From NCBI RefSeq assembly GCF_003815715.1, contig NZ_CP033922.1:1563001-1627000 (forward strand): a stretch of 64,000 bases of DNA, read 5' to 3'. This document shows positions 17,211-26,400 of this stretch, piece by piece (position 1 is the stretch's first letter; each line of letters opens with the position of its first letter). The stretch comes from Chryseobacterium sp. G0162. GTDB taxonomy: Bacteria; Bacteroidota; Bacteroidia; Flavobacteriales; Weeksellaceae. Position numbers and translations under genes: made by a program. Under the pieces are notes generated by a model. It was not told where the DNA came from. It searched no databases and saw only the letters and a list, made by a program, of their open reading frames with translations.

Positions 17211-17663
17211 ATGATTAAAGGATTATATGAAACCCATGTTCAGGTAAGTGATTTGGAAAGTGCCATTCAGTTTTATACCGAAGTATTAGGTTTGAGATTG
17301 GCTCACAGAGATGAAACAAGGCCTATCGCATTTTTATGGATTGGGGAAGAGAAGGAATTTATGCTTGGATTGTGGGAGCAGAAAGAAAATCTTCAGACCA
17401 GACATTTCGCATTTACAAGTACAAAAGAAGATATCTTAAATTATTCTGTAAAGTTCTTAGAAAACAAGAGTTTAAAACCTTACAATTTTCTAAAAAACGG
17501 AAGTATAGAACCTATGGTATTTGCATGGATGCCTGCGTTGGCTATCTATTTTAATGATCCGGACGGTAATCAGCTGGAGTTTATTTCTATTCTTGAAGGT
17601 GACGGAAAACCTGAATTGGGGGTTCTTTCTTATGAAGAGTGGATAAAGCAAACACAAAGTTGA
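17211..17663 (+). CDS. VOC-family (glyoxalase fold) protein
   Basis: The 150-residue protein has the paired beta-alpha-beta-beta-beta modules of the vicinal-oxygen-chelate fold: YETHVQVSDLESAIQFYTEVLGLRL at the start and ALAIYFNDPDGNQLEFISIL near the end, with metal-ligand His and Glu candidates. I start at the ATG (17211), because the upstream GTG at 17175 adds no conserved sequence. The substrate is unknown. It is the only plus-strand gene in this Ro/SWIM region. Confidence 0.85.
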   Translation: MIKGLYETHVQVSDLESAIQFYTEVLGLRLAHRDETRPIAFLWIGEEKEFMLGLWEQKENLQTRHFAFTSTKEDILNYSVKFLENKSLKPYNFLKNGSIEPMVFAWMPALAIYFNDPDGNQLEFISILEGDGKPELGVLSYEEWIKQTQS

Positions 17664-17675
17664 TCATCTATATAG

Positions 17676-17716
17676 CCACGAATGCACGAATATTTTATTC
17701 ATTCGCGCATTCGTGG
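17676..17716. repeat. Inverted repeat of the CCACGAAT family, copy 2
   Basis: CCACGAATGC (17676-17685) pairs with GCATTCGTGG (17707-17716), with a second CACGAAT/ATTCGCG arm inside. It lies between two convergent genes and may serve both as terminator. Confidence 0.75.
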
Positions 17717-17754
17717 TAAAAATATCAGCATTATAGTATGTTCAATATTATTTC

Positions 17755-19101
17755 TTAGTGGCTGTTAACAAGTTTCTTCACTGCCAGGACATGTTTACAA
17801 GGGCCTCTTTCGCCCTGATATTTACTGAACCATTCACAGGTACAACGTTCTTTATCTTCTTCAAGAATTACGGTATGATGTACTCCTGTACCTTCTACCC
17901 TGGCTTCTGTTCTTTCTTTAGTGTTATTTAAAATCTCTACTTTTCCATCTTCAATCAGCTTTTCAGCATTTTTCATGCGGGGATTCAGTCCTAAAATACG
18001 GTTCAGTTTAAAAGGTAATCTACGGTAGAAAAACTCATTTTCATCCAGGTCATATCCTAATAATCCCATTGCGGCCAATCTTCCTGTCAGGTTTTCGGTT
18101 GTACTCAAGCTAAGATTCTGTTCCAGCGCCAAAACGGTTGCGTTGAACGACTGGTTGGCATAAGCATATTTATCCAATGCATCAATCCATTCATCCGAAA
18201 CCTCAGCAGCCAGGCTGTTCAATACCGCTCCTTCTCCGGAAAACCCACGCCAGCTTTCTCTTGATAAGGAAAAACTGAATCTTATATTCCCCATATTAAG
18301 CTGCCAGGTTGTAGACTGCATATTGGGATGTGAGAAGACCTGCATACAATCAATATAGGGTAACAAAGGTTCCAGTAAACGAAGCCTGTGAAGTCCTCCA
18401 ACACAAACAGTATCAGCAGATTTCACAGGAGAAAACATAGGTTTATTTCCTCTTACAATAAGGTAGTAATCCGACTTTACCACTCCTTTCGGCATTCCCC
18501 TAAACAATTGCTGGGTCTGAATCTTATTAAAAGTATGCTGTTTTTCTGATTCGGAAAGGTAAATCTGAACGGTCCCAAGACCTTTGATCCATTTTACCGG
18601 TAAAGGGACTTTTCTTTCTACCACTTTCTTCTCTTCCTTATACAATCCTACTTCTTTTTCCCCTACGGAAAGCATGACTTTTTCATTAGGTCGAATACTT
18701 CCCAAAGCAGTTATCATAGGTTGATTAAAGTCTACATTGGTTGTTCCGTTTTCCAGAAACTCTCCATCCAATCCATCAGGGAGAACATCTACACGGGCAT
18801 ATACTCCGGCACAGTGAGAAAAGCCCTCAAAACGAAGCCTTTCATTTCCAGCAGTCACAATAGGGTCTTTCAAAAGTGCCATCTGAAATGGTGACAAACT
18901 GAAACTTGATTTTACAATATTGGAAAGTGTAATCAGACAACGGGCTAATATAAAAGGCTGACCTACATTTCCCCAGAAGAAACAGGGAACATCAGTCTTT
19001 TTCTGGATCTCGCTGTATTGGGCAAGAAACAGTTCTTCAAGAGCATCTTTCTTTACGAATGAGGATGACCTTGAATAGTTATAAGTAAGCATATCTTCCA
19101 T
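17755..19101 (-). CDS. SWIM zinc-finger protein
   Basis: The 448-residue protein ends in a SWIM motif: CTC at 420-422, then CKH at 435-437 (CxCxnCxH). SWIM fingers bind nucleic acid or proteins. The long N-terminal part has no recognised enzyme motif. It starts 3 nt after the second DUF6493 gene ends, making a three-gene operon. SWIM plus HEAT-like repeat proteins occur with MoxR/vWA systems elsewhere (for example around E. coli yehQ), which fits the bpX operon 20 kb away. Confidence 0.88.
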   Translation of the reverse strand: MEDMLTYNYSRSSSFVKKDALEELFLAQYSEIQKKTDVPCFFWGNVGQPFILARCLITLSNIVKSSFSLSPFQMALLKDPIVTAGNERLRFEGFSHCAGVYARVDVLPDGLDGEFLENGTTNVDFNQPMITALGSIRPNEKVMLSVGEKEVGLYKEEKKVVERKVPLPVKWIKGLGTVQIYLSESEKQHTFNKIQTQQLFRGMPKGVVKSDYYLIVRGNKPMFSPVKSADTVCVGGLHRLRLLEPLLPYIDCMQVFSHPNMQSTTWQLNMGNIRFSFSLSRESWRGFSGEGAVLNSLAAEVSDEWIDALDKYAYANQSFNATVLALEQNLSLSTTENLTGRLAAMGLLGYDLDENEFFYRRLPFKLNRILGLNPRMKNAEKLIEDGKVEILNNTKERTEARVEGTGVHHTVILEEDKERCTCEWFSKYQGERGPCKHVLAVKKLVNSH

Positions 19102-19104
19102 AAT

Positions 19105-21801
19105 TTATTTTTTTAGAAGATGATTGCAGATTTTCTTCAGGCTCGAGTTTTCTTTCCAGTCGCTAAGTTTTTCAATTACTTTTTTATCGGCTTCCGACTG
19201 GTTTAAAGCCAATACTTCATGATACACCTCCAACAATTTCTTCAGATTGGTAACAGGTTTATCCATCTGAAGCAGGATGCTGGAAATTAATTCTTCCAGT
19301 GCAATATTATGATTTTTACTCACATTCAGCATCTGATGTTGGATAAGATCTGTAAATCTCTTTATAGGAGCCCACTCCAGTTTTTCATGGGTACCGATTA
19401 CTTTTCCTAATCGGGCATTATCTATCATCTTATGAGAAACCTGTTCCAGCCAGATTTCAGCAGCCGTTCCACGGATCGTTTTATCCCCATCCAGGAAAAT
19501 AGTTCCCAAAAACAGATAGCCCATTTCATCCAAAGGTTTTTTAACCTGGTAAAGGGCCTGTGCTGTATTCAAAACCATGCTTCTTTCATAAACTTCAGCA
19601 ATACCGGAATAGAAAAGACAGCTTTTAATCACTTTTGCCAAAGCATTTCCCAAGGTATTCGGAAAGCACCACATCATACCGATGGTTTCTGAAAGTTCTC
19701 TTGGTTCAGCAATAAAATATTCCAGGAGCAGCGGATCTTTTCTTTTTTCAAAATGATATTTTGGAATCATAATATTCAGCTCAGCCGGATAGTATGAATT
19801 CTTCTTACTGTCAATAGTTTTCCATTGATAAACTCCTGAAAAGAATTCCGCTGGAATCGTATCATACCCAAAACCACTGAATTCTTTGAAAACAGTTTCC
19901 GGAGAGCGCGTAATTCCTGCAGTCATCCACCATGCAGGATGTTCAATTTTTCCTTTGGGCTCAGCATTTTTACCAAAGAAGAAAAGTAATAAATCTTTGT
20001 ACTCACCTTCTAGTCTTTTTTCAGCCAATTGTAATGCTTCCGATGTGTTATCCAGAGCGCATCTCTGTAAAGCCAGCTGCATATCAAGGTGATGGGGCTC
20101 AATATTTTTCTTCTGATATATTTCCAGTCTTTCTACTAAAGTGACGGGAGAAATCCAGCAAGGAGCATGAGTAATAGCAAAAAGTAAAGGAACACTATCT
20201 CCTGCTTTTATTTTTTCATAAGTATATATTGCAAGCTCTTTAAAAGCTTTCATCACAGGGCTTCCTGCTCCCACTTTCGTTATGGGACCTAATTTTTTTT
20301 GATAGTTTGAATAGGTTTCCCTTGCAGTTTCCTCATTACTGGTCTTTTCATATATCTTGTCCAGATTTTTAAGCTGTACCGGATACTTTTCCAATAAATT
20401 CAATCCATAATTAATAATGAGATTACACAACAGGACATTCAGATATGGAACTTCCCATTTTGCAATGGTTTTACAGGCTTTCAGGAATACCGGCTCTATC
20501 AGTTTCACAGATTCTTCATTTACATCATTGGCAAAACGGGCAAATCCGGACAAAGCAGTATCACAGTGATGACTGTATGGATCTTCTATAGCCAAAGGCA
20601 GAAAGAACATCAAATCTTCAAAGCTTTCAAGTACTTTAACTTTATTATCTTCGGTAGTGAGGTATATTTTTTCCGAAACGATAGCTTCCAATTCCTGTGG
20701 TTTCTCTTCTATATAAGTTTCTAAAAGAGAACGTACATTTGTCAGTATATTGTCTGAATAATGGGAAATAGATTCCTTTACCGTTTTGGATGGCGGAATG
20801 TATTTCAGGATAATTTTGGCTGCTTTTGACTGTATTCCATCATCTTTGCTTACAAATGCAGAGGTTAGAGCTAGTCCTAATATTTCCGGATCAATTTTCT
20901 TATGTTGAAAGATTTTTTCTGTTAAAGCAAGACTGCCGATCACGACTGTTTTAACTTCTAAGCTCAGCAGATTAGGAAGGTAATGGGCAAATTCTTCATG
21001 TTTAAAGGCGGGACTTCCTACCATTTTCTTCAAATGGATAAGAATGGTATTTACTGCTTTTGACTGTGCAGATGTTAACCCGGCCAATAATTCATCCTGA
21101 AGTCCTATTAACTCCTCTTCTGTAGGTTTTAAAGCAGTAAAAGCATCCATAAACCATCCTGTCACATTCTTATTAAAATTTCTGTTGGCAGCCAGAAGGC
21201 ATTCTCTTAAAAATCTTTTTCTTTCAATTTTTTGCTCTGTGACAAGCTTTTGTACTAATGGAAACCATTCTTTCTGGAAGGGTAATGATTTGGATGGATA
21301 TTCGCACAAGTACCAAAAATGGGTACTGAGTGTTTCAGGGTGCTGGTCAAGGTTAGCAGGATAATTGCTCAGATGATGTCCCAGTAATTCCGGTTTTGGC
21401 TGAATATAGCCCTTTTCTGTCCATCCTAAAAGATGCTGATAATTAAAAGCAGTAAACTCCGCATCAATAGAATCGTTGATAAAGTCAGAAAACCAGTCGG
21501 GGCATCCCCATTCCAGTATCTGTTCTGTCTGTTCTATATTACGGAAAAGACTCCAGTAATTTTTACCAAAACTCTTTTGATCCATACAGACAAATGATGC
21601 AATATCAATAATAGAATGCTGATTCACAGAGCCTGCTGTATGGTAAGAATTTTTGGTCATGATGATCTTATTGATCTCACGATCCATTTTTTTTATCGTA
21701 GGTACTAATGTCTGCTTTTCTTCTACAGTAAGCTGTTTCAAAAAGGGGACAATCTCATGTATTTTTTCCTCATTAAGGATCTCATAAAGTCTTTCTTTCA
21801 T
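19105..21801 (-). CDS. DUF6493-type helical repeat protein (copy 2)
   Basis: The 898-residue protein is helical throughout and resembles HEAT/ARM solenoids (KMVGSPAFKHEEFAHYLPNLLSL, with repeated Leu-rich helices). It is homologous to the neighbouring 844-residue protein: both start with a motif of the type PFLKxLTxxxK and share WAPIKRFTDxI near the C-terminus. Its ATG lies inside the end of the upstream gene (20-nt overlap). It is probably a scaffold for the SWIM protein; the function is unknown. Confidence 0.85.
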   Translation of the reverse strand: MKERLYEILNEEKIHEIVPFLKQLTVEEKQTLVPTIKKMDREINKIIMTKNSYHTAGSVNQHSIIDIASFVCMDQKSFGKNYWSLFRNIEQTEQILEWGCPDWFSDFINDSIDAEFTAFNYQHLLGWTEKGYIQPKPELLGHHLSNYPANLDQHPETLSTHFWYLCEYPSKSLPFQKEWFPLVQKLVTEQKIERKRFLRECLLAANRNFNKNVTGWFMDAFTALKPTEEELIGLQDELLAGLTSAQSKAVNTILIHLKKMVGSPAFKHEEFAHYLPNLLSLEVKTVVIGSLALTEKIFQHKKIDPEILGLALTSAFVSKDDGIQSKAAKIILKYIPPSKTVKESISHYSDNILTNVRSLLETYIEEKPQELEAIVSEKIYLTTEDNKVKVLESFEDLMFFLPLAIEDPYSHHCDTALSGFARFANDVNEESVKLIEPVFLKACKTIAKWEVPYLNVLLCNLIINYGLNLLEKYPVQLKNLDKIYEKTSNEETARETYSNYQKKLGPITKVGAGSPVMKAFKELAIYTYEKIKAGDSVPLLFAITHAPCWISPVTLVERLEIYQKKNIEPHHLDMQLALQRCALDNTSEALQLAEKRLEGEYKDLLLFFFGKNAEPKGKIEHPAWWMTAGITRSPETVFKEFSGFGYDTIPAEFFSGVYQWKTIDSKKNSYYPAELNIMIPKYHFEKRKDPLLLEYFIAEPRELSETIGMMWCFPNTLGNALAKVIKSCLFYSGIAEVYERSMVLNTAQALYQVKKPLDEMGYLFLGTIFLDGDKTIRGTAAEIWLEQVSHKMIDNARLGKVIGTHEKLEWAPIKRFTDLIQHQMLNVSKNHNIALEELISSILLQMDKPVTNLKKLLEVYHEVLALNQSEADKKVIEKLSDWKENSSLKKICNHLLKK

Positions 21802-24316
21802 GTGTTTTAATTTGATGTATAATTTTTTTCAGGTTATTCTCGTTTTCCCATTCTTTAAGAACTTCAGCAACTTTTTCGTCTACCTTGGTTCTGTTTTGAT
21901 TCAGTAATTCATAATAAAGCTCTAACAGCTTTTTAAGATTAAAAACCGGTTTTTCAACTGCTGAAAGAATGGATATCAGCAGTTTTTCAAAGGCTTGGTT
22001 ATGACTGGTACTCAGATTAATAAATCCGGATAATCCATCTGTAAATCTTTTTACGGGAGCCCATTCAAAATTGATCTTTTTACCGATTACAATTCCCAGC
22101 TCCAGCATATTAAAATCTTCTGAAACAGCCCTATTAATAAGCACTTCAAAAGCTATACCAGAGAATGTTTTATCTTTATGAAATAACCCTGCAGACAGGA
22201 TTAAATAATGCACAGACTGAAAAGGAAGATTCAGTTTCATCCACGAATCCAAAAATTCTATATTCCCTTTTATATCGTACTGATAAGTAGAACAGGATAA
22301 ATCGCCATTATATTTTCTTGCAGCTAAAGACCCTGAAAAATAAGGTACAGTATATAAAGTTCGAATCAGATCATCCTGGTAGATCGTATGATAAGAATTG
22401 AAAAGATAATCCAGGAATGAAGCATTTTCCGGCAATTCCTTGTTATTATCAATAGCGATTAATGACTCTGGAACTTCTTCGGTAGTATTCCATTTATATA
22501 TTTTTTTGTATCCAAGTTTCCAGTCGAAACTTCCATCAAGAAATTCTTTTTTATAACGTTCTGAAAAATAGTTTTTCTCAAAAATCGGCTTAAGAAGATC
22601 AAAATATTCTTCATTAAGCTGTTCTTTGGCGTACTGTTCTCCTTTTTTCAGATTCTGCTTTTCTACTCTGAGCAGGGCAATTTCCAGATCAAAAGCAATA
22701 GGTTTTTCACCTTGCTGCTGATAGATTTTTAATTTATCCACAAGGGTATTAAGAGTAATCCAGCAAGGCGTAAGCTCAGGAACTGAAAGTAATGGAAGTT
22801 GTTTATGTTCTTTTAAAAACTCAAAAATTCCTAACAAAAGCTGATGATAGGCTTTAAAAATAAAAGGTGTTCTTTTTTCGTTCCAGTTTTCGAATGTTGG
22901 AAATCCTAAATTAGCATCTGATAATATTTTTGATTTATTTTTTTGCTTCAGCAGGCCGTAATTAATAAGAAAGGTAGCCAGCAGATGTTGAAACCCTATC
23001 GTATCTTTCCTTTTGAAGGCAGCATTAAAGGCAGGCTCAAGCTGGTTAAAATGCTCTTCCTCAAAATCACCATTGAATCTTATCAATGCATCCAAAAACA
23101 GATCAATGTGATACGTTTCATTATTATTGAAAATCTGAGAAGCCAGAAAAATAAAATCGTCTATGGACCCTATAGGAGGAATAGGCTGTGATACATGCCA
23201 TGAAGCCGCTTCATAATTTTGTTCTTCTTTAATTTCAATGACTTTATTTTCTACAAGAAATTTCTGCAGTAAAGTTTGAGCATCAGAAAGAAGAGATCCA
23301 GTATAAAATGCCAGTTCTCTTCTTATCTTTTCTGATTTCGGATCTCCATACTTAACAATGATCTTTGCTCCTTTGGTTTGAAGTGCTTTGTCTTTATTCA
23401 GAAAAACAGGTATGAGAAACAGACCTACTGCTTCATGGTATTTATTATTCTCTTTCGCTATTTTTTCCAGAGCCTGAAGCAGTGCATTGACAATATTCTT
23501 GGTTGGAAGCGTCATTAAAGATGCTGTAGCCTGTAAAAAATCTTCTGTTTTAAAATCTTTTTCTGCAATTACGGGATTGATAATTTTTAAAACTCCCGGA
23601 AACAGCGAATGTTGTGTGGAATGAAAGATCATATACAGCTCGCCCTGTAATTCCAGAGTTTCTTTGTGAGTAGGTTCCAGATACGCAAAAAGCTCTAGGA
23701 ACCAAGCATTATGTTCTTTTGAAAAATTGAAATTGATAGCAGAAAGGCTTGCTCTAAGTACTCTGAAGCGGTCTATTTTCTTTTCCTGAACAAGGATTTT
23801 AAATACATCTTTCCAACTTCTGTCACGATAAACCGAGGTAATACTGCATTCATATTCAAACAAAAGCCAGATATGGGAGTCCAGTGTTACCGGATCTGTA
23901 AACAATATTTCTTCTGTTCTGGATGATGAGGAAAGCAATGACGCCCAAATTTCATCCTGAAGGGTAAGGTAGCCTTTACGCTTCCATTCCAATATTTTCA
24001 GATAATCGAATCCATCAAGAAATAAATGACTTTCTCCAATCCAATCAGGAATATAGGTTTCAAAAAGTTCATCAACCAACTCTACCGGAATGGAATAAAA
24101 ACCTGGTCTCATCTTTTCATATTCCTCCTTCGTTTTACAGCATGCCAAAGCAGCCAACACAGATATTGTATTATGCCCCCATTCTTTATTGATGTGCTTC
24201 TTTAAAATGGCAGCAACTTCTTTTTTATCTTTGGGTGTAAGCTTCTTTAGAAAAGGAATGATTTCCTTGATTTTATAGTTCAAATATATCGCCTTAAACT
24301 CCTGATCAATAAGCAT
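21782..24316 (-). CDS. DUF6493-type helical repeat protein (copy 1)
   Basis: The 844-residue protein is a paralogue of the next gene, with matching N-terminal (IIPFLKKLTPKDKKEV) and C-terminal (FEWAPVKRFTDGLSGFI, KPVFNLKKLLELYYELL) segments. The divergence is too large for a recent duplication. It is first in the DUF6493-DUF6493-SWIM operon. No catalytic motif is seen. Confidence 0.85.
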   Translation of the reverse strand: MLIDQEFKAIYLNYKIKEIIPFLKKLTPKDKKEVAAILKKHINKEWGHNTISVLAALACCKTKEEYEKMRPGFYSIPVELVDELFETYIPDWIGESHLFLDGFDYLKILEWKRKGYLTLQDEIWASLLSSSSRTEEILFTDPVTLDSHIWLLFEYECSITSVYRDRSWKDVFKILVQEKKIDRFRVLRASLSAINFNFSKEHNAWFLELFAYLEPTHKETLELQGELYMIFHSTQHSLFPGVLKIINPVIAEKDFKTEDFLQATASLMTLPTKNIVNALLQALEKIAKENNKYHEAVGLFLIPVFLNKDKALQTKGAKIIVKYGDPKSEKIRRELAFYTGSLLSDAQTLLQKFLVENKVIEIKEEQNYEAASWHVSQPIPPIGSIDDFIFLASQIFNNNETYHIDLFLDALIRFNGDFEEEHFNQLEPAFNAAFKRKDTIGFQHLLATFLINYGLLKQKNKSKILSDANLGFPTFENWNEKRTPFIFKAYHQLLLGIFEFLKEHKQLPLLSVPELTPCWITLNTLVDKLKIYQQQGEKPIAFDLEIALLRVEKQNLKKGEQYAKEQLNEEYFDLLKPIFEKNYFSERYKKEFLDGSFDWKLGYKKIYKWNTTEEVPESLIAIDNNKELPENASFLDYLFNSYHTIYQDDLIRTLYTVPYFSGSLAARKYNGDLSCSTYQYDIKGNIEFLDSWMKLNLPFQSVHYLILSAGLFHKDKTFSGIAFEVLINRAVSEDFNMLELGIVIGKKINFEWAPVKRFTDGLSGFINLSTSHNQAFEKLLISILSAVEKPVFNLKKLLELYYELLNQNRTKVDEKVAEVLKEWENENNLKKIIHQIKTHERKTL

Positions 24317-24716
24317 AAATTCATTCTTGGCGGCTAAAATAAAAAAAAATGACTGACAGGCAGTAAATTATCCCTAAAAAGTGAATTTTTTAACAAAACT
24401 TTAAGTTAATAAAGCACTTATATTAAACACTTTTATGATATATGTTCATTCCCTATTTAAAGATTTAAATTTAATGGCAATCTATTTTTTTGATACGGAC
24501 TTTAAATACAAACAGAAGTTAGTTTAATCATCAAATGATAACTGACTTAACATTTACATCATTGCCTGTTTTATTTTTTAAATTTCTTACCCGGTTTTTA
24601 TCCTAGTTAAAACAAAAAGTATAATTCAAAACATTTATTTTATAAAAAGGTTTTATAATTCATTAATATTTATATATTTGCAAAACACAATTACTTGACA
24701 ACTCAAATACTTTTCA
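24317..24716. other. Divergent promoter region; MarR -7 box at 24673-24680
   Basis: This AT-rich gap separates the DUF6493 operon (-) from the MarR operon (+). TATATTTG at 24673-24680 is a good -7 box for the MarR gene, with a leader of about 30 nt. I see no other feature. Confidence 0.55.
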
Positions 24717-25142
24717 ATGATAAGCCCTGAATTATTATTTTTAATGAACCTCAATAAAGTTCAATCAATTATTGCCAGAAAGTTTGATTCTCTGAGCGCT
24801 CATGGATTGGGATTCAATGATTTTGTAATTCTTTATATCCTCAGTCAATCATCTGAAAGTAAAATGCGCAGGATTGATCTGGCTGAAAAAATAGGAGTTA
24901 CAGCTTCCGGTATCACTCGTTTACTGAATCCTCTGGAAAAAGTAGGACTGGTAACCAGGGAAACAAATGAAAGAGATGCCAGAGTAAGCTATGTTGTGAT
25001 TAGCCCTAATGGTAAAAAGATATTTGAAGAAGCTAAAATAACTGCAGAACATGCTTCAAACGATATTCTTCCTTCAAAAAAGAATAAGTCTTTACAAACC
25101 GCTTCCGGGCTTTTATCTGAATTAGGTGGAGATATTAAATAA
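24717..25142 (+). CDS. MarR-family transcriptional regulator
   Basis: The 141-residue protein has a MarR winged helix: RRIDLAEKIGVTASGITRLLNPLEKVGLVTRETNERDARVSYVVISPNGKKIF (residues about 50-105), including the DxR wing. It heads a three-gene plus-strand operon (MarR, GIY-YIG, hydrolase) with gaps of 5 nt or less and probably regulates it. The ligand is unknown. Confidence 0.9.
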   Translation: MISPELLFLMNLNKVQSIIARKFDSLSAHGLGFNDFVILYILSQSSESKMRRIDLAEKIGVTASGITRLLNPLEKVGLVTRETNERDARVSYVVISPNGKKIFEEAKITAEHASNDILPSKKNKSLQTASGLLSELGGDIK

Positions 25143-25147
25143 TTACC

Positions 25148-25492
25148 ATGAAAAATGCTATAAAACAACTGCTTCGCGAAAAAGCCAAAAACCATGTCAC
25201 AACAATGGGTGTACTTTCCGTAAAAAATAATATGACCGGAAAGCAATACCTCAAGGGAACTCTAAATCTCGAAGCGTTGGTGAATAAAATGAAGTTTGTA
25301 TTAAAAAGCGGATTATTCGCTAATACTCAGCTCCAAAAGGATTGGAATGAATATGGAAGTGACAATTTCAGTTTTGAATTTATTGTCACTATCCCCTATC
25401 AGGAAAATAAATATATCAATTATCGTCAGGAAATCTTAAAGGCTGAGCAAACTGCCCTGTCAGAAATTAATGGCGAAATTTATACATCATGA
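25148..25492 (+). CDS. GIY-YIG-like small protein
   Basis: The 114-residue protein shows MGVLSVKNNMTGKQYLKGT (a drifted GIY...YIG pair) and LQKDWNEYGSDNFSFEFIV, as in a small GIY-YIG family common in Bacteroidota. The two Tyr-Gly pairs are altered (GVL, YLKG), so nuclease activity is doubtful. Its end overlaps the next gene's ATG by 4 nt. Confidence 0.72.
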   Translation: MKNAIKQLLREKAKNHVTTMGVLSVKNNMTGKQYLKGTLNLEALVNKMKFVLKSGLFANTQLQKDWNEYGSDNFSFEFIVTIPYQENKYINYRQEILKAEQTALSEINGEIYTS

Positions 25493-26388
25493 ATCATCGT
25501 ATCAAAATAAACGGCGTTGATATATGCTATGAAATTTTAGGAGCAGAGCATCAACAGACTATTGTACTGATTTCAGGATTAGGAAGTCAGATGATTCGCT
25601 GGGACGACTCTTTTTGCCAATTATTAGTAAAACAAAGCTTCCGAGTCATTCGATTGGACAACAGAGATTCCGGGATGTCAATTTTTCCAACTGAAAAGGA
25701 GCTAAATTTTAACGGAAATCATCAGGAATTTTTTTCTACTATCAAAGCGGAAAATATCCCTTATTCTTTGATGGATATGGCAAAAGATGTGACGGGGTTA
25801 CTGGATTATTTACAAATTGATAAGGCTCATTTTACCGGAAGATCCATGGGAGGAATTATTACACAATTATTAGGTTCTTACTTTCCTGAAAGAGTTTTAT
25901 CATTAACTATTCTCATGTCAACATCTCTAAATCCCGCATTACCTCCTTCTGATCCGGAAGTGATGGCTATGATGATGAAACCTTCTCCCGATCCAGCCTC
26001 GAATAAAGAGGATTATATTGAGGAAAAATTACTTTTTGCTAAGAGAATTTCAGGAAATTTATATGAATGGGATGAGAGCTTAGAAGTCAAAATGATTGAG
26101 GAAGAGCTCAACCGTTCAAAAACAAAATATGGAATTATAAGGCAACTGCTGGCTATGGCTACCTATGAATATGACCGGGAAGTTCTGAAGAAAATTGAAG
26201 CCCCAACTTTGGTTATCCATGGAACTCAGGATCTTATTTTCCACTCTGATTGTGGAAAAGATATTGCAGATTCTATTCCCAATGCAAAATTGATGTTAAT
26301 TGAAGGGATGGGACACTCTGTTCCAAAAGAATTGTATCAACTTATCTGTAACCAAATTACTACATTGATCTCAAAAATAAGTGCCTAG
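25489..26388 (+). CDS. Alpha/beta-hydrolase
   Basis: The 299-residue protein has the full fold: HG-equivalent region VLISGLGSQ at 26-34, nucleophile elbow GRSMGG with Ser119, Asp in HGTQDLIFHS and His in GMGHSVPKE near residue 279. It is likely an esterase or lactonase of small substrates. It is the last gene of the MarR operon. Confidence 0.9.
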   Translation: MNHRIKINGVDICYEILGAEHQQTIVLISGLGSQMIRWDDSFCQLLVKQSFRVIRLDNRDSGMSIFPTEKELNFNGNHQEFFSTIKAENIPYSLMDMAKDVTGLLDYLQIDKAHFTGRSMGGIITQLLGSYFPERVLSLTILMSTSLNPALPPSDPEVMAMMMKPSPDPASNKEDYIEEKLLFAKRISGNLYEWDESLEVKMIEEELNRSKTKYGIIRQLLAMATYEYDREVLKKIEAPTLVIHGTQDLIFHSDCGKDIADSIPNAKLMLIEGMGHSVPKELYQLICNQITTLISKISA

Positions 26389-26400
26389 CTTTTGGCTGCA

